In this document: piece after piece, positions 47,394-57,494 of the stretch
Layout of the letters: the number at the start of each line of letters is the position of its first letter
Position numbering within the stretch: the stretch's first letter is position 1
Assembly (NCBI GenBank): GCA_964557295.1
Contig: CAZKZP010000017.1
Span: forward strand, 1 to 59,593
Length of the DNA stretch: 59,593 nt
Reading direction: 5' to 3'
From: JBFMHP01 sp964557295
Lineage (GTDB): Bacteria > Pseudomonadota > Gammaproteobacteria > RBG-16-57-12
Notes under the pieces: generated by a model
Told to the model about the DNA's origin: nothing
What the model saw: only the letters and a program-made list of their open reading frames with translations
The model's database searches: none
Program-made: the position numbers and the translations under genes

Positions 47394-48558
47394 CGCGCAC
47401 TAAGGCCGCCTTAGTTGCGGCTATAACGTCTTGCAAATCGTCATTGGAAAGCTTCGCCGAAATCGGCAGACTCACGGTCTGACGGCCTACCCGCATCGCA
47501 TTCGGATAGTCTTCAGGCTTCCAACCAAAGGCCTTCTTGTAGTACGGATGCTCGGGAATACTCAAGTAATGTACACCCACGCCAATCCCGTGGTACGTCA
47601 TGCGGTTGAGAAATGCATCACGGGAAACCCCTGTTTTTGATTCATCGATAAGGATGTTGAACAAGTGATATGCATGTCGTGTATTCAGCTCCATCGGTGC
47701 TGGCAGATCCACCGGCAAATGAGCGAAGGCATCGATATATGTCGCCCATATCCGCTGGCGACGCAACCAATAGTCCTCTACACGCCGAAGCTGTTGCACG
47801 CCGATCGCTGCTTGAAGATCCATCATATTGTATTTGAACCCACACTCCACCACTTGGTAGTGCTTGAATCCCTCGTCGCCGAAACGCTTCCAAGCATCTT
47901 TGCTCATGCCATGCAACCCGAGCACCTTGAGACGCGCGATGTCTTCCTCGCGCTTTGCGAGCACCATGCCGCCTTCACCTGTGACGATGTTCTTTGTGAC
48001 ATAAAAGCTGAAACAGCCAAAATCGCCGAAGGTGCCGGCCTTGCGCCCGTGGTACTCGGTCTCAATGGCGTGGGCGCAATCTTCGATCACCTTTAGATTA
48101 TGCCGTTTGGCGATGTCCATAATGGCATCCATCTCGCACGGGCGACCGGCAAAGTGGACTGGAACGATAGCGCGGGTGCGCGGTGTGATCCGGCGCTCGA
48201 TCTCGTTCGGATCAATGTTCATGGTTGCCGGATCAACATCCGCCAAAACGGGTCTGGCGCCTGCATGGATAATGGCATTGACGGTGGCGCAGAAAGTTAG
48301 AGGCGTCGTAATGACCTCAGCGTCATCTCCCAGATCGGCAGCCAAGAGGCTCAGATGCAAGGCCGCTGTGCATGAGTTGAGCGCCACCGCTTGCCCTACA
48401 CCCTTGTACGCGGCGAAATCGGCTTCAAACTGCGCAACTCGTGGTCCGGTACCTATCCAGCCACCTTTCAGGCATGCTAAGACCTCTTCAATTTCTGGCT
48501 CTTCTATCGCAGGAGCGCCGAAAACAAGGAATCGATCCTTAGCTCTTATTGGGTTCAT
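47374..48558 (-). CDS. DegT/DnrJ/EryC1/StrS sugar aminotransferase
   Basis: PLP aminotransferase acting on a keto-sugar nucleotide. The 394-residue protein has the phosphate-binding ALNSCTAALHLSL, VIEDCAHAIETEYHGRKAG, and the PLP lysine in FSFYVTKNIVTGEGGM; SIPEHPYYKKAFGW near the C-terminus is typical of the family. rfbB upstream would supply dTDP-4-keto-6-deoxyglucose, and two acyltransferases follow, so an acylated amino-deoxysugar is the probable end product. The regiochemistry cannot be told from sequence. Confidence 0.92.
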   Translation of the reverse strand: MNPIRAKDRFLVFGAPAIEEPEIEEVLACLKGGWIGTGPRVAQFEADFAAYKGVGQAVALNSCTAALHLSLLAADLGDDAEVITTPLTFCATVNAIIHAGARPVLADVDPATMNIDPNEIERRITPRTRAIVPVHFAGRPCEMDAIMDIAKRHNLKVIEDCAHAIETEYHGRKAGTFGDFGCFSFYVTKNIVTGEGGMVLAKREEDIARLKVLGLHGMSKDAWKRFGDEGFKHYQVVECGFKYNMMDLQAAIGVQQLRRVEDYWLRRQRIWATYIDAFAHLPVDLPAPMELNTRHAYHLFNILIDESKTGVSRDAFLNRMTYHGIGVGVHYLSIPEHPYYKKAFGWKPEDYPNAMRVGRQTVSLPISAKLSNDDLQDVIAATKAALVRDDSRNR

Positions 48559-48814
48559 CTTCTACGTACTCCGAAATTAATCTTGCCCGCTTCGTTACCC
48601 AGCGCCCCAAGAGGGTTCGCGCCGGTCGATATCGTTTTTTTAAAATCCTTCATACACTCAATACATGAATACATTAGGTATACCGCTCATAAATCAACTG
48701 TGAAGCTATAACATGTCAACCGCCCCGCTATTCTCGACCGCATCTCAATCATAACAACACGCGGTGGCAGCGTTTGGCGCCAGAATCATGGCAACCCAAA
48801 TCGATGAGGTAGAT

Positions 48815-49921
48815 TTACTTACCATATTGATGGTCGACCCATTCCCGATAGCGCCCATCCATCACATTCTTCCACCACGCTGAGTCATTCAGATACCAAT
48901 TGATAGTCTTGCGTATACCACTTTCAAACGACTCTTTGGGCGCATAACCCAACTCATCCATGATTTTTCTGGCATCAATAGCATAACGTCGATCATGACC
49001 AGGACGATCCTTCACATAAGTTATGAGTTCGGAGCTTGGACATGGTCTTGAGTGCTGATTTCTAAGTGCCGTCTTTTTGGCGTCACTCAATAGAAATTCA
49101 TCTATGGTGTTGCAGATCAATTTAACGATGTCGATATTAGCCCATTCGTTGTTTCCGCCGATGTTGTAGGTTTCGCCTATTTTACCCTTATCCAATACCA
49201 ACTCGAGACCACGGCAGTGGTCTTCCACATAGAGCCAATCACGAACATTGAGACCATCTCCATAAACGGGGATTTTTTTGCCTTGAAGAATATTGGTTAT
49301 TACCAGCGGGATCAGTTTTTCTGGAAAATGATAAGGGCCGTAGTTATTTGAGCAGTTGCTGGTCGTGACATTTAGTCCGTAGGTATGATGGTAGGCCCTC
49401 ACCAGGTGATCGGATGCTGCTTTGCTGGCTGCGTAGGGTGAATTCGGAGCGTATGGTGTTGTTTCGCTGAAGGCAGGATCGTTGGGGCCGAGCGAACCAT
49501 AGACTTCGTCTGTTGATACGTGGTGAAACCTATGAGTGACGCCTGCTGAGTGCTGAGCGTCGAGCCAAACTTTCTTTGAGGCTTTTAATAGGCTGTGGGT
49601 GCCAATGACGTTGGTTTCGATGAAGGCATCGGGGCCGAGGATGGATCGGTCGACGTGGGACTCGGCGGCGAAGTGGACGATGGTGTCGAGTTGCTCCTCT
49701 ACCAGGAGCTTTTCAACTAATGGCTGGTCGCAGATATTGCCGTGGACGAAGCGGAAGTTTGGATTATCTTTTACTGGTTCTAGGTTTGCCAGATTGCCGG
49801 CATAGGTGAGTGCGTCGAGCACGACGACTCTGTCTTCCGGGTGATGTTTCATCCAGTAGTGGACGAAGTTGCAGCCGATGAATCCGGCGCCGCCTGTGAT
49901 GAGTAGTTTACGCGTTGTCAT
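48815..49921 (-). CDS. rfbB: dTDP-glucose 4,6-dehydratase
   Basis: Converts dTDP-glucose to dTDP-4-keto-6-deoxyglucose, the branch point to rhamnose and amino-deoxysugars. The 368-residue protein has the Rossmann motif TGGAGFIGCNF, DALTYAGNL, FAAESHVDRSI, the THRFHHVSTDEVYGSLG loop and the catalytic Tyr/Lys in PYAASKAASDH. It is separated from the DegT gene by 256 bases without a gene and lies downstream of the MarR-type regulator. dTDP-rhamnose genes rfbA, rfbC and rfbD are upstream in the same direction, in a non-standard order. Confidence 0.96.
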   Translation of the reverse strand: MTTRKLLITGGAGFIGCNFVHYWMKHHPEDRVVVLDALTYAGNLANLEPVKDNPNFRFVHGNICDQPLVEKLLVEEQLDTIVHFAAESHVDRSILGPDAFIETNVIGTHSLLKASKKVWLDAQHSAGVTHRFHHVSTDEVYGSLGPNDPAFSETTPYAPNSPYAASKAASDHLVRAYHHTYGLNVTTSNCSNNYGPYHFPEKLIPLVITNILQGKKIPVYGDGLNVRDWLYVEDHCRGLELVLDKGKIGETYNIGGNNEWANIDIVKLICNTIDEFLLSDAKKTALRNQHSRPCPSSELITYVKDRPGHDRRYAIDARKIMDELGYAPKESFESGIRKTINWYLNDSAWWKNVMDGRYREWVDHQYGK

Positions 49922-49965
49922 AATTTACTGCTTCGTGTTGGTCGGTAACGATTTGTGTAATCTTG

Positions 49966-50316
49966 TCATTTTGTTAGGTGCCTATCCATTACCGAGACTT
50001 CCTGCTTGAGCTGAGTAATCTCCCTTTTTAGCGCTTCATATTCAGCCTGTTTGCGTTTTAGAAATTCCAGGGTTGCCTTAGCCTTGGCCTTCACCCCCTG
50101 CGGGGTGAGTAGGTAGACATAGGCGCGCTTGTCGGGGCTGTTTTTGAAATTGCCCGCTTTGATCAATCCCTTTTCGGCCAGCGCCTTTATGCAGTAATTG
50201 GTTTTGCCCACGCTGATGCCCAAGCGCTTGGCCAGCTCACGCTGACTAAGATCAGACTCGTCATGCAACAGCTTCAAAAGCTTGTAGTGGACATCTTCGT
50301 TGGACATGGCGCGCAT
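49966..50316 (-). CDS. EPS-associated MarR-type transcriptional regulator
   Basis: A 116-residue winged-helix protein: DLSQRELAKRLGISVGKTNYCIKAL is the helix-turn-helix, GLIKAGNFKNSPDKRAYVYLLTPQG the wing, and the tail ATLEFLKRKQAEYEALKREI is a coiled coil. This layout is that of the EPS-associated MarR family (TIGR04176), found inside exopolysaccharide loci. It lies between rfbD and rfbB, co-oriented with both, so it probably controls this locus. The start is uncertain (ATG 50316 or 50307; the open frame goes to 50367); neither has a clear Shine-Dalgarno. Confidence 0.85.
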   Translation of the reverse strand: MRAMSNEDVHYKLLKLLHDESDLSQRELAKRLGISVGKTNYCIKALAEKGLIKAGNFKNSPDKRAYVYLLTPQGVKAKAKATLEFLKRKQAEYEALKREITQLKQEVSVMDRHLTK

Positions 50317-50507
50317 ACCGTTCAATCGATGAACAGTATTAAACGTTTTCTTGTGTAGAAGTGTCAAGGGGGAGGGAGTTGAAAATGGGTATAGTGCTGG
50401 TGAGTCGACATTTCTGGACGGAGTGCTGAGTCGCCTTCTGGGCTGGAATGAATGGGGGAGGAATTGAATGGCACTTACTTTGGCAGTCGAATTCCCTCAC
50501 TTCGGCG

Positions 50508-50575
50508 CATGCCGGAATCCAGGAAGTTGTCGCAGAGGAAGGTACTGGATCCCGGCGTGCGCCGGGATGACGGCA
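50508..50575. repeat. Pair of ATTCCGGC-type hairpin repeats in inverted orientation
   Basis: CACTTCGGCGCATGCCGGAATCC and CTGGATCCCGGCGTGCGCCGGGATGAC, relatives of the hairpin at 34741. They fill the gap between the MarR gene and rfbD, which holds no gene. Confidence 0.7.
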
Positions 50576-50595
50576 TTAAACCGGCGCCATTCGCC

Positions 50596-50623
50596 TCGGA
50601 TCTATCTGGTTGCCGAGTTATTA
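50596..50623. repeat. Degenerate copy of the GATCTATTTTGTCGCC core
   Basis: CGGATCTATCTGGTTGCCGAGTTATTA resembles the CAGATCTATTTTGTCGCCGGGTTAA end of the dispersed repeat with several changes. It lies 17 bases past the 3' end of rfbD. Confidence 0.5.
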
Positions 50624-50639
50624 GTATGAGCTTTTTAGG

Positions 50640-51518
50640 CTACGCGATTTCCTTCAACATAAGGCGCAGCATCTCACGCCAATGTCTTGGCGTAACTTCA
50701 AGCGTCGCCCACGTGCTTGTCTTGTCCAATACGCTGTATGCGGGTCGCATTGCGGGCGTTGGATACTGTTTTGTGCTGATGGGTCGGACTGGGATGGCTT
50801 TCTCAAGGAGCCCTAGTTCTATAGCCTCCTCCTGTATCGCCACGGCGAAATCATACCAGCTGGCGACGCCGGCGTCGGTCCAGTGAAACAAGCCTTTTGT
50901 TTCGACTTTTTCGACAAAGCGCCAAATAGTCATGGCCAGTCCATTTGCCCAGGTGGGAGTGCCAACCTGATCGGCGACCACGCCGAGTTGCTCGCGTTCA
51001 CGCATCAGCCGCAGCATGGTTTTCACAAAGTTGACGCCATGACTGGAATAGACCCAAGCAGTGCGGATGACCAGGGCATTGCCCTGAGTGATCTCCCGCA
51101 CCTGCTGTTCGCCTTTGAGTTTGCTCGCGCCATAGACACTCAGGGGATTGGGGACATCTTCCGGACAATATGGCATGGATTTCGTGCCATCGAACACAAA
51201 GTCGGTGGAGATATGGATGAGCCGGGCACTGTTCGCCTGCGCTGCGCGAGCGAGATTTGCCGCCCCATCGGCATTGACGGCGTATGCAGCACCTTGCTCC
51301 TGCTCTGCCTTGTCGACGGCGGTGTAAGCCGCGACGTTGATGATCACTTGAGGCTTGATGCGCTTGATCCGCGCATCGATAGATTTTCCGTCCGTGATAT
51401 CTAAATCGCCGGCATCAGTCGCGACAATGGTGATGCCGGCCGGTACGGTTCGTTGCAGCTCCCAGCCAAGCTGGCCGTCGGCACCTGTGATTAAGACTGT
51501 TGCGGCTTCGTTTTTCAT
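50640..51518 (-). CDS. rfbD: dTDP-4-dehydrorhamnose reductase
   Basis: Last step of dTDP-L-rhamnose synthesis. The 292-residue protein starts with TVLITGADGQLGWELQRT, has INVAAYTAVDKAEQE, HISTDFVFDG, the Tyr/Lys pair in YGASKLKGEQQV and the FHWTDAGVASWYDFA stretch diagnostic of RfbD. It is divided from rfbC by a 338-base gap filled with repeats, so rfbC/rfbA and rfbD may not share a full-length transcript. Confidence 0.96.
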   Translation of the reverse strand: MKNEAATVLITGADGQLGWELQRTVPAGITIVATDAGDLDITDGKSIDARIKRIKPQVIINVAAYTAVDKAEQEQGAAYAVNADGAANLARAAQANSARLIHISTDFVFDGTKSMPYCPEDVPNPLSVYGASKLKGEQQVREITQGNALVIRTAWVYSSHGVNFVKTMLRLMREREQLGVVADQVGTPTWANGLAMTIWRFVEKVETKGLFHWTDAGVASWYDFAVAIQEEAIELGLLEKAIPVRPISTKQYPTPAMRPAYSVLDKTSTWATLEVTPRHWREMLRLMLKEIA

Positions 51519-51656
51519 AGAAAATGGTATGCACCTCGAAGAATCCTTAGTGTCGCCTGCTAGCTATCTCAGTCAACCTGATCTCGATCGCCTGCTTCCC
51601 GCGCATTCCACCTCGCCCTTCCGAGGCTCGTCTGCTGCGCTCCGCCCGGCCTGGCG

Positions 51657-51757
51657 AATTATAACGCGACAAAATAGATCTGGTGTGCTGTTCCCTCTCC
51701 CTCAGGGATTTATGCCCTTTAGGGTAGAGGGCTAGGGTGAGGGGGATTAACACATTA
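51657..51757. repeat. GATCTATTTTGTCGCC family, copy 3 (inverted)
   Basis: Reads CGACAAAATAGATCTGG and then a CCCTCTCCC hairpin whose loop holds GGGATTTATGCCCTTTAGGG, ending GATTAACACATT. Relative to copies 1 and 2 it is inverted and its hairpin is longer. It lies in the rfbD/rfbC gap. Confidence 0.8.
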
Positions 51758-51767
51758 ATTTACCCCC

Positions 51768-51845
51768 TCATCCTGTCCTTCTCCCGGAGGGAGAAGGAAC
51801 GCTTTTATGATGCGTGGTAGATATATTTAATCACCGGGTTAATAA
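51768..51845. repeat. CTTCTCCC/GGGAGAAG repeat, second subtype
   Basis: CCTTCTCCCGGAGGGAGAAGG with a tail TAGATATATTTAATCACCGGG that matches the tail at 55921-55940 (CGATATATTTGGCCGCCGGG). It is placed directly beside copy 3, so the two repeats are tandem and of different subtypes. Confidence 0.65.
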
Positions 51846-51856
51846 CCGGACTTTCG

Positions 51857-52411
51857 TCAAATCACGCTGAAATATTCCGCCTCCTTGAACGCGGCTCCCT
51901 CGGCATCTTTTTTCGACAGGATGGGCGGCTGACGATTGACCAACGGCCAGTCGATAAGCAGATCCGGATCATCCCAGCGTACACAGCGTTCATGTTCCGG
52001 GGCGTAGAAATCGGTGCATTTATAGAGAAATTCCGCGGACTCACTGGTGACATAGAAGCCGTGTGCGAACCCGGGCGGAATCCACAACATGCGCTTATTT
52101 TCCGCCGAAAGGTATTCGCCCACCCATTTTCCGAAGGTGGGAGAACCATAACGCAGATCGACTGCGACGTCATAGACCTCACCTGCCGTCACTCTAACGA
52201 GCTTGCCTTGCGGTTGTTGGATCTGATAATGCAGGCCACGCAAAATGCTCTGTGCAGATTTGCTGTGATTGTCTTGCACGAAATCATAATCAATCCCAGC
52301 ATCGGCGAATTTACGCGCATGCCAGGTCTCCATAAAAAAGCCGCGTTCATCACCAAAGACCTGTGGCTCGATCAGAATGACATCAGGTATGGCGGTTGCT
52401 GTAAATTTCAT
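51857..52411 (-). CDS. rfbC: dTDP-4-dehydrorhamnose 3,5-epimerase
   Basis: Cupin-fold epimerase of the dTDP-rhamnose pathway. The 184-residue protein includes VFGDERGFFMETWHARKF, QDNHSKSAQSILRGLHYQ (catalytic His) and WIPPGFAHGFYVTSESAEFLYKC, all RfbC signatures. It overlaps rfbA by 4 bases (ATGA), so the two are coupled. Confidence 0.97.
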   Translation of the reverse strand: MKFTATAIPDVILIEPQVFGDERGFFMETWHARKFADAGIDYDFVQDNHSKSAQSILRGLHYQIQQPQGKLVRVTAGEVYDVAVDLRYGSPTFGKWVGEYLSAENKRMLWIPPGFAHGFYVTSESAEFLYKCTDFYAPEHERCVRWDDPDLLIDWPLVNRQPPILSKKDAEGAAFKEAEYFSVI

Positions 52412-53286
52412 TGCAGAATCTTCCCTTCCAGCAGACGCACCAGATACTCGCCATAGCCGCTTTTGCTCAGCGGCTCAGCCAATCTGCGCAGTTGTTCGGC
52501 ATCGATGTATTTCATTCGGTAGGCGATCTCTTCAGGGCAGGCAACCTTCAAGCCCTGTCGTTCTTCAACGACACGAATGAAGGTCGCCGCATCTTGCAGC
52601 GAGCCGTGCGTGCCGGTATCGAGCCAAGCGATGCCACGCCCCATCAACTCGACCTGCAAGTCGCCTCGCTTGAGATAAGCCCGATTGACGTCGGTGATCT
52701 CCAGTTCGCCGCGCGCAGAAGGTCGGATATTTTTGGCGATTTCAATCACATCGTTATCATAGAAATACAAGCCGGTGACCGCATAGTTTGAGGCTGGCTC
52801 CTCGGGCTTTTCCACCACGTCGGTGACAGTGCCTTGCGGGTCGAAGGTCACCACCCCATAGCGCTCAGGATCCTTGACGTAGTAGGCAAACACCGTGCCG
52901 CCTTTTTGCCGGGCCGCAGCGCGCTTGAGAGAATCGGCGAGGCCATGGCCATAATAGATGTTGTCACCGAGTATCAACGAGACGCGATCATTGCCGACAA
53001 ATCGCTCGCCGATCAAAAATGCCTGAGCCAACCCTTCGGGTTTGGGCTGCTCGGCATAGCTGAATGACAAGCCCCACTGCGATCCATCACCCAGCAGGTC
53101 GCGGAAGCGCGGCAAATCGACCGGGGTGGAGATGATGAGGATGTCCTGAATGCCCGCCAGCATCAGGGTGCTGAGCGGATAGTAGATCATGGGTTTGTCG
53201 TAGACTGGCATGAGCTGCTTGCTCACTGCAAGAGTGAGCGGGTAAAGCCGAGTGCCGGAACCGCCTGCGAGAATGATGCCTTTCAT
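52408..53286 (-). CDS. rfbA: Glucose-1-phosphate thymidylyltransferase
   Basis: First enzyme of dTDP-rhamnose synthesis. The 292-residue protein starts GIILAGGSGTRLYPLTLAVS, contains the KQLMPVYDKPMIYYPLS stretch, the LILGDNIYYGHG metal site and VEKPEEPASNYAVTGLYFYD. The start is ATG 53286. It lies 154 bases downstream of the epimerase gene, a gap that contains a REP doublet. Confidence 0.97.
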   Translation of the reverse strand: MKGIILAGGSGTRLYPLTLAVSKQLMPVYDKPMIYYPLSTLMLAGIQDILIISTPVDLPRFRDLLGDGSQWGLSFSYAEQPKPEGLAQAFLIGERFVGNDRVSLILGDNIYYGHGLADSLKRAAARQKGGTVFAYYVKDPERYGVVTFDPQGTVTDVVEKPEEPASNYAVTGLYFYDNDVIEIAKNIRPSARGELEITDVNRAYLKRGDLQVELMGRGIAWLDTGTHGSLQDAATFIRVVEERQGLKVACPEEIAYRMKYIDAEQLRRLAEPLSKSGYGEYLVRLLEGKILQ

Positions 53287-53370
53287 GATTTATATTTCAA
53301 CTTTGAGTGTTGTTGTCTAGTATCCGCGTTGTGAACTTATGCTGGCGCCTCTGTGAAATCCTGCCGCTCT

Positions 53371-53438
53371 GTAGGAGCCGGCTTTAGCTGGCGATTATTG
53401 CGTGGCGACCAGCTTCGCGAACTAAAGCTCGCTCCTAC
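53371..53438. repeat. REP doublet 5 (GTAGGAGC type)
   Basis: GTAGGAGCCGGCTTTAGCTGGCG and, inverted, CGCGAACTAAAGCTCGCTCCTAC. It abuts the stop of the epimerase gene, upstream of rfbA. Confidence 0.85.
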
Positions 53439-53440
53439 AA

Positions 53441-54474
53441 TTAAAGCTTGTAATATTCACGGTACCAATCAACAAACCGTTGAATGCCTTCCCCAATCGG
53501 GGTAGCGGGTTTGAATCCGACATCGTGCATCAAGTCATCGACATCGGCAAAGGTGGCCGGCACATCGCCGGGCTGGATCGGCAGCAGGTTTTTGACCGCC
53601 TTCTTGCCGATAGCCTTTTCGATCGCGCCGATGTAATCGAGCAACTCGACTGGGTTGTTGTTGCCGATATTATAGAGCCGGTACGGCGCGTAGCTGGTAC
53701 CCGCATCCGGCGCATCACCCGACCACGCGGGGTTGGCTTGTGCGGTGTTGTCGGTGACACGGATCACGCCTTCGACGATGTCATCGATGTAGGTGAAATC
53801 GCGCTTCATCTTGCCGTAATTGAAGACATCGATCGGCTTGCCTTCCAGGATCGCCTTGGTGAACAGGAACAGCGCCATATCGGGGCGCCCCCATGGACCG
53901 TAGACGGTGAAAAACCGCAGCCCGGTCGTCGGCAATCCATAGAGGTGCGAATAGGTATGCGCCATCAGTTCGTTGGCCTTCTTGCTGGCGGCGTATAGCG
54001 ATACCGGGTGATCGACATTGTGATGGATCGAGAACGGCATCTTGGTGTTGGCGCCGTAGACCGATGATGACGAGGCGTAGACCAAGTGCTTCACATCGTT
54101 GTGGCGGCAGCCTTCCAGGATGTTCATGAATCCCACCAGGTTGCTTTCGACATAGGCCTGGGGATTGATCAAGGAATAGCGCACCCCGGCCTGCGCGGCC
54201 AGATTCACCACCTTGTCGAACTTCTCTTCCTGGAAGAGTTTTTCCATGCCGGAACGTTCGGCCAGATCCAGTTTGACGAAACGAAACTCTGGATGATCCT
54301 TCAATTGATTGAGGCGGTCATGTTTCAAATTGACGTCGTAGTAGTCATTCAGATTATCCAAGCCGATGACTGTATCGCCGCGCGCCAGAAGTCGTTTCGC
54401 TAAGTGGAATCCAATGAATCCCGCTGCGCCAGTTACTAATATCTTGCTTGTCACCGTTCGGTTTCCCTTTGATT

Positions 54475-54487
<13 letters not shown>
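53441..54487 (-). CDS. UDP-glucuronate 4-epimerase-like NAD-dependent epimerase
   Basis: A 348-residue epimerase (337 if GTG 54454 is used). It shows LVTGAAGFIGFHLAKRLL, LDNLNDYYDVNLKHDRL (a signature of the UDP-uronate epimerase group), YASSSSVYG and the catalytic SLYAASKKANELM. It follows a UDP-sugar 6-dehydrogenase gene, so it probably epimerises the UDP-uronic acid (glucuronic to galacturonic type, or the N-acetylated TviC-like equivalent). The ATG overlaps the upstream gene by 13 bases; GTG 54454 begins at the conserved TSKILVTG part. Confidence 0.9.
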
Positions 54488-55758
<1,271 letters not shown>

Positions 55759-55816
55759 GACCTTACCCTTCCGTTACCTAGTTATTGAATATCACCGATG
55801 TTGGTTCGCAAGCTAT

Positions 55817-55946
55817 TAACCCGGCGGCAAAAGACGTCTGTTTTTATCCCCTCACCCTAGCCCTCTACCCTAAAGGGCATAAATCCCAGAGGGAGAAGGG
55901 TCGTCTCCAGAATGCGTGACCGATATATTTGGCCGCCGGGTCAAAA
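55817..55946. repeat. Dispersed repeat, second subtype, between cysC and the polysaccharide locus
   Basis: TAACCCGGCGGC, a CCCTCACCC tract, a CCCTCTACCCTAAAGGGCATAAATCCC hairpin and a CGATATATTTGGCCGCCGGG end. The ends GGCGGC and GCCGCC pair. It recombines features of copies 3 and 4 at 51657-51845. The rest of 55759-55975 holds no gene. Confidence 0.7.
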
Positions 55947-55975
55947 AGCTTGCTACATGCGAGATCCGGCAAGAC

Positions 55976-56590
55976 TCATCCCGCCTTGGCGATCACACCC
56001 CGCTCGGTCAATAGTTGTATCACTTGTTCGACACAGGCCGCCAGCTCGGCCTCTCCAGTGTTGACCATGACTTCGGGGTCGACCGGCGCCTCATAAGGTG
56101 AGGATATACCGGTGAATTCTGGGATCAGGCCCGCGCGCGCCTTTTTATACAGGCCCTTCACGTCGCGCTGCTCGCATACCTCGAGCGGCGCTGCGCAGTA
56201 GATCTCGAAAAAATCGCCGTGCGGCACCAGGCTGCGCACTAGCTCGCGATCCTTGCGGAAGGGCGAGATGAAGGCGGTCAATACGATGACGCCCGCTTCG
56301 AGAAACAGCTTGGCGGCTTCGCCCACGCGGCGGATGTTTTCGGTGCGATCTTCCACGCTGAATCCCAGATCGGAACACAAGCCATGACGCACGTTGTCGC
56401 CATCGAGCACGAAGGTACGGCAGCCCATCGTATACAGCCGATCTTCCACGGCATGGGCCAGCGTCGACTTGCCCGCGCCGGAAAGTCCGGTGAACCAAAG
56501 TATCACACTCTTGTGACGATTCAACTGCTCACGCGTTTCTCGCGTGATGGTTGCGTGATGCCAGACGACGTTGGTGCTTTTCTTGCTCAT
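55976..56590 (-). CDS. cysC: Adenylylsulfate kinase
   Basis: Phosphorylates APS to PAPS. The 204-residue protein has the P-loop WFTGLSGAGKSTLA, LDGDNVRHGLCSDLGFS, ENIRRVGEAAKLF and FISPFRKDRELVR, a full CysC signature. No CysN or CysD is present in the window. It overlaps metF by one base at its start. PAPS may feed cysteine synthesis or sulfation of the neighbouring polysaccharide; no sulfotransferase is seen in the window. Confidence 0.96.
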   Translation of the reverse strand: MSKKSTNVVWHHATITRETREQLNRHKSVILWFTGLSGAGKSTLAHAVEDRLYTMGCRTFVLDGDNVRHGLCSDLGFSVEDRTENIRRVGEAAKLFLEAGVIVLTAFISPFRKDRELVRSLVPHGDFFEIYCAAPLEVCEQRDVKGLYKKARAGLIPEFTGISSPYEAPVDPEVMVNTGEAELAACVEQVIQLLTERGVIAKAG

Positions 56591-57462
56591 TATGCTTCCT
56601 TTGTATGTATTCCGAGATTACGGCAAAGCTGCAAAGTCGGTCCTGACTGATTCATAGTATAGAAGTGCAGTCCCGGCGCGCCACGATCAAGCAAGGTGCG
56701 GCAGAGCGCGCTGGTCACCTCCATGCCGAAGCTGCGCAGGGAGGCCAGATCGTCGCCGTAGGCCTCCAGACGCTTACGGATCCAGCGCGGGATCTCCGCG
56801 CCGCAGGCATCGGAAAACCGCGCCAATTGCAGGTAGTTGGTGATAGGCATGATGCCGGGGACGATGGGCAGATCCATGCCCATCTGCTCGCAGTCGTCGA
56901 TAAAACGGAAATAGGCATCGGCGGAATAGAAGTACTGAGTGATCGCCCCGTCGGCGCCGGCCTCGACCTTGCGCTTGAAATTCTGCAAGTCGTGGCGCGC
57001 GCTCGGCGCCTGCGGGTGAAACTCCGGATAGGCGGCGACCTCGATGTGAAAGTGATCGCCGGTCTCCGCACGGATGAAGGCCACCAGCTCATTGGCATAA
57101 CGGAATTCACCGGCCTCGCGCATGCCGGAGGGCATATCGCCGCGCAATGCGACGATGCGCGTGATGCCGTGCGCGCGATAGCGTTCGAGGATGCGGCGGA
57201 TGCTTTCCTTGGAGGAGCCGATGCAGGAAAGATGCGGCGCAGCCTTGATGCCGTTTTGCATCACGGTGAGCACGGTTTCCAGCGTGCCTTCCTGGGTGCT
57301 GCCGCCGGCACCGAAGGTGACCGAGATGTAGTGCGGCGCGATGACCTTCAGCTCCTCGATCGTGGCGTGCAGCTTCTGCTTGCCTTCCTCCGACTTGGGC
57401 GGAAAAAACTCGCAGCTGATGTGTTGCGGATATATTTTTTGCGTCTGCATGTGGCTATCCAT
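56590..57462 (-). CDS. metF: 5,10-methylenetetrahydrofolate reductase
   Basis: Flavoenzyme that makes 5-methyl-THF for methionine synthesis. The protein (290 residues from ATG 57462) has the TIM-barrel landmarks CEFFPPKSEEG, YISVTFGAGGS, ALRGDMP, AGADGAITQYFYSADAYFRF, and MPITNYLQLARF; the CEFFPPK stretch is typical of MetF. The frame is open to 57498; ATG 57462 or 57450 is chosen because homology begins there. It follows ahcY and is followed by cysC with a 1-base overlap, so it lies in a methyl-cycle unit. Confidence 0.95.
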   Translation of the reverse strand: MDSHMQTQKIYPQHISCEFFPPKSEEGKQKLHATIEELKVIAPHYISVTFGAGGSTQEGTLETVLTVMQNGIKAAPHLSCIGSSKESIRRILERYRAHGITRIVALRGDMPSGMREAGEFRYANELVAFIRAETGDHFHIEVAAYPEFHPQAPSARHDLQNFKRKVEAGADGAITQYFYSADAYFRFIDDCEQMGMDLPIVPGIMPITNYLQLARFSDACGAEIPRWIRKRLEAYGDDLASLRSFGMEVTSALCRTLLDRGAPGLHFYTMNQSGPTLQLCRNLGIHTKEA

Positions 57463-57494
57463 GTGGCGTGTCCGTCCCTGGACATTCACGGTCT

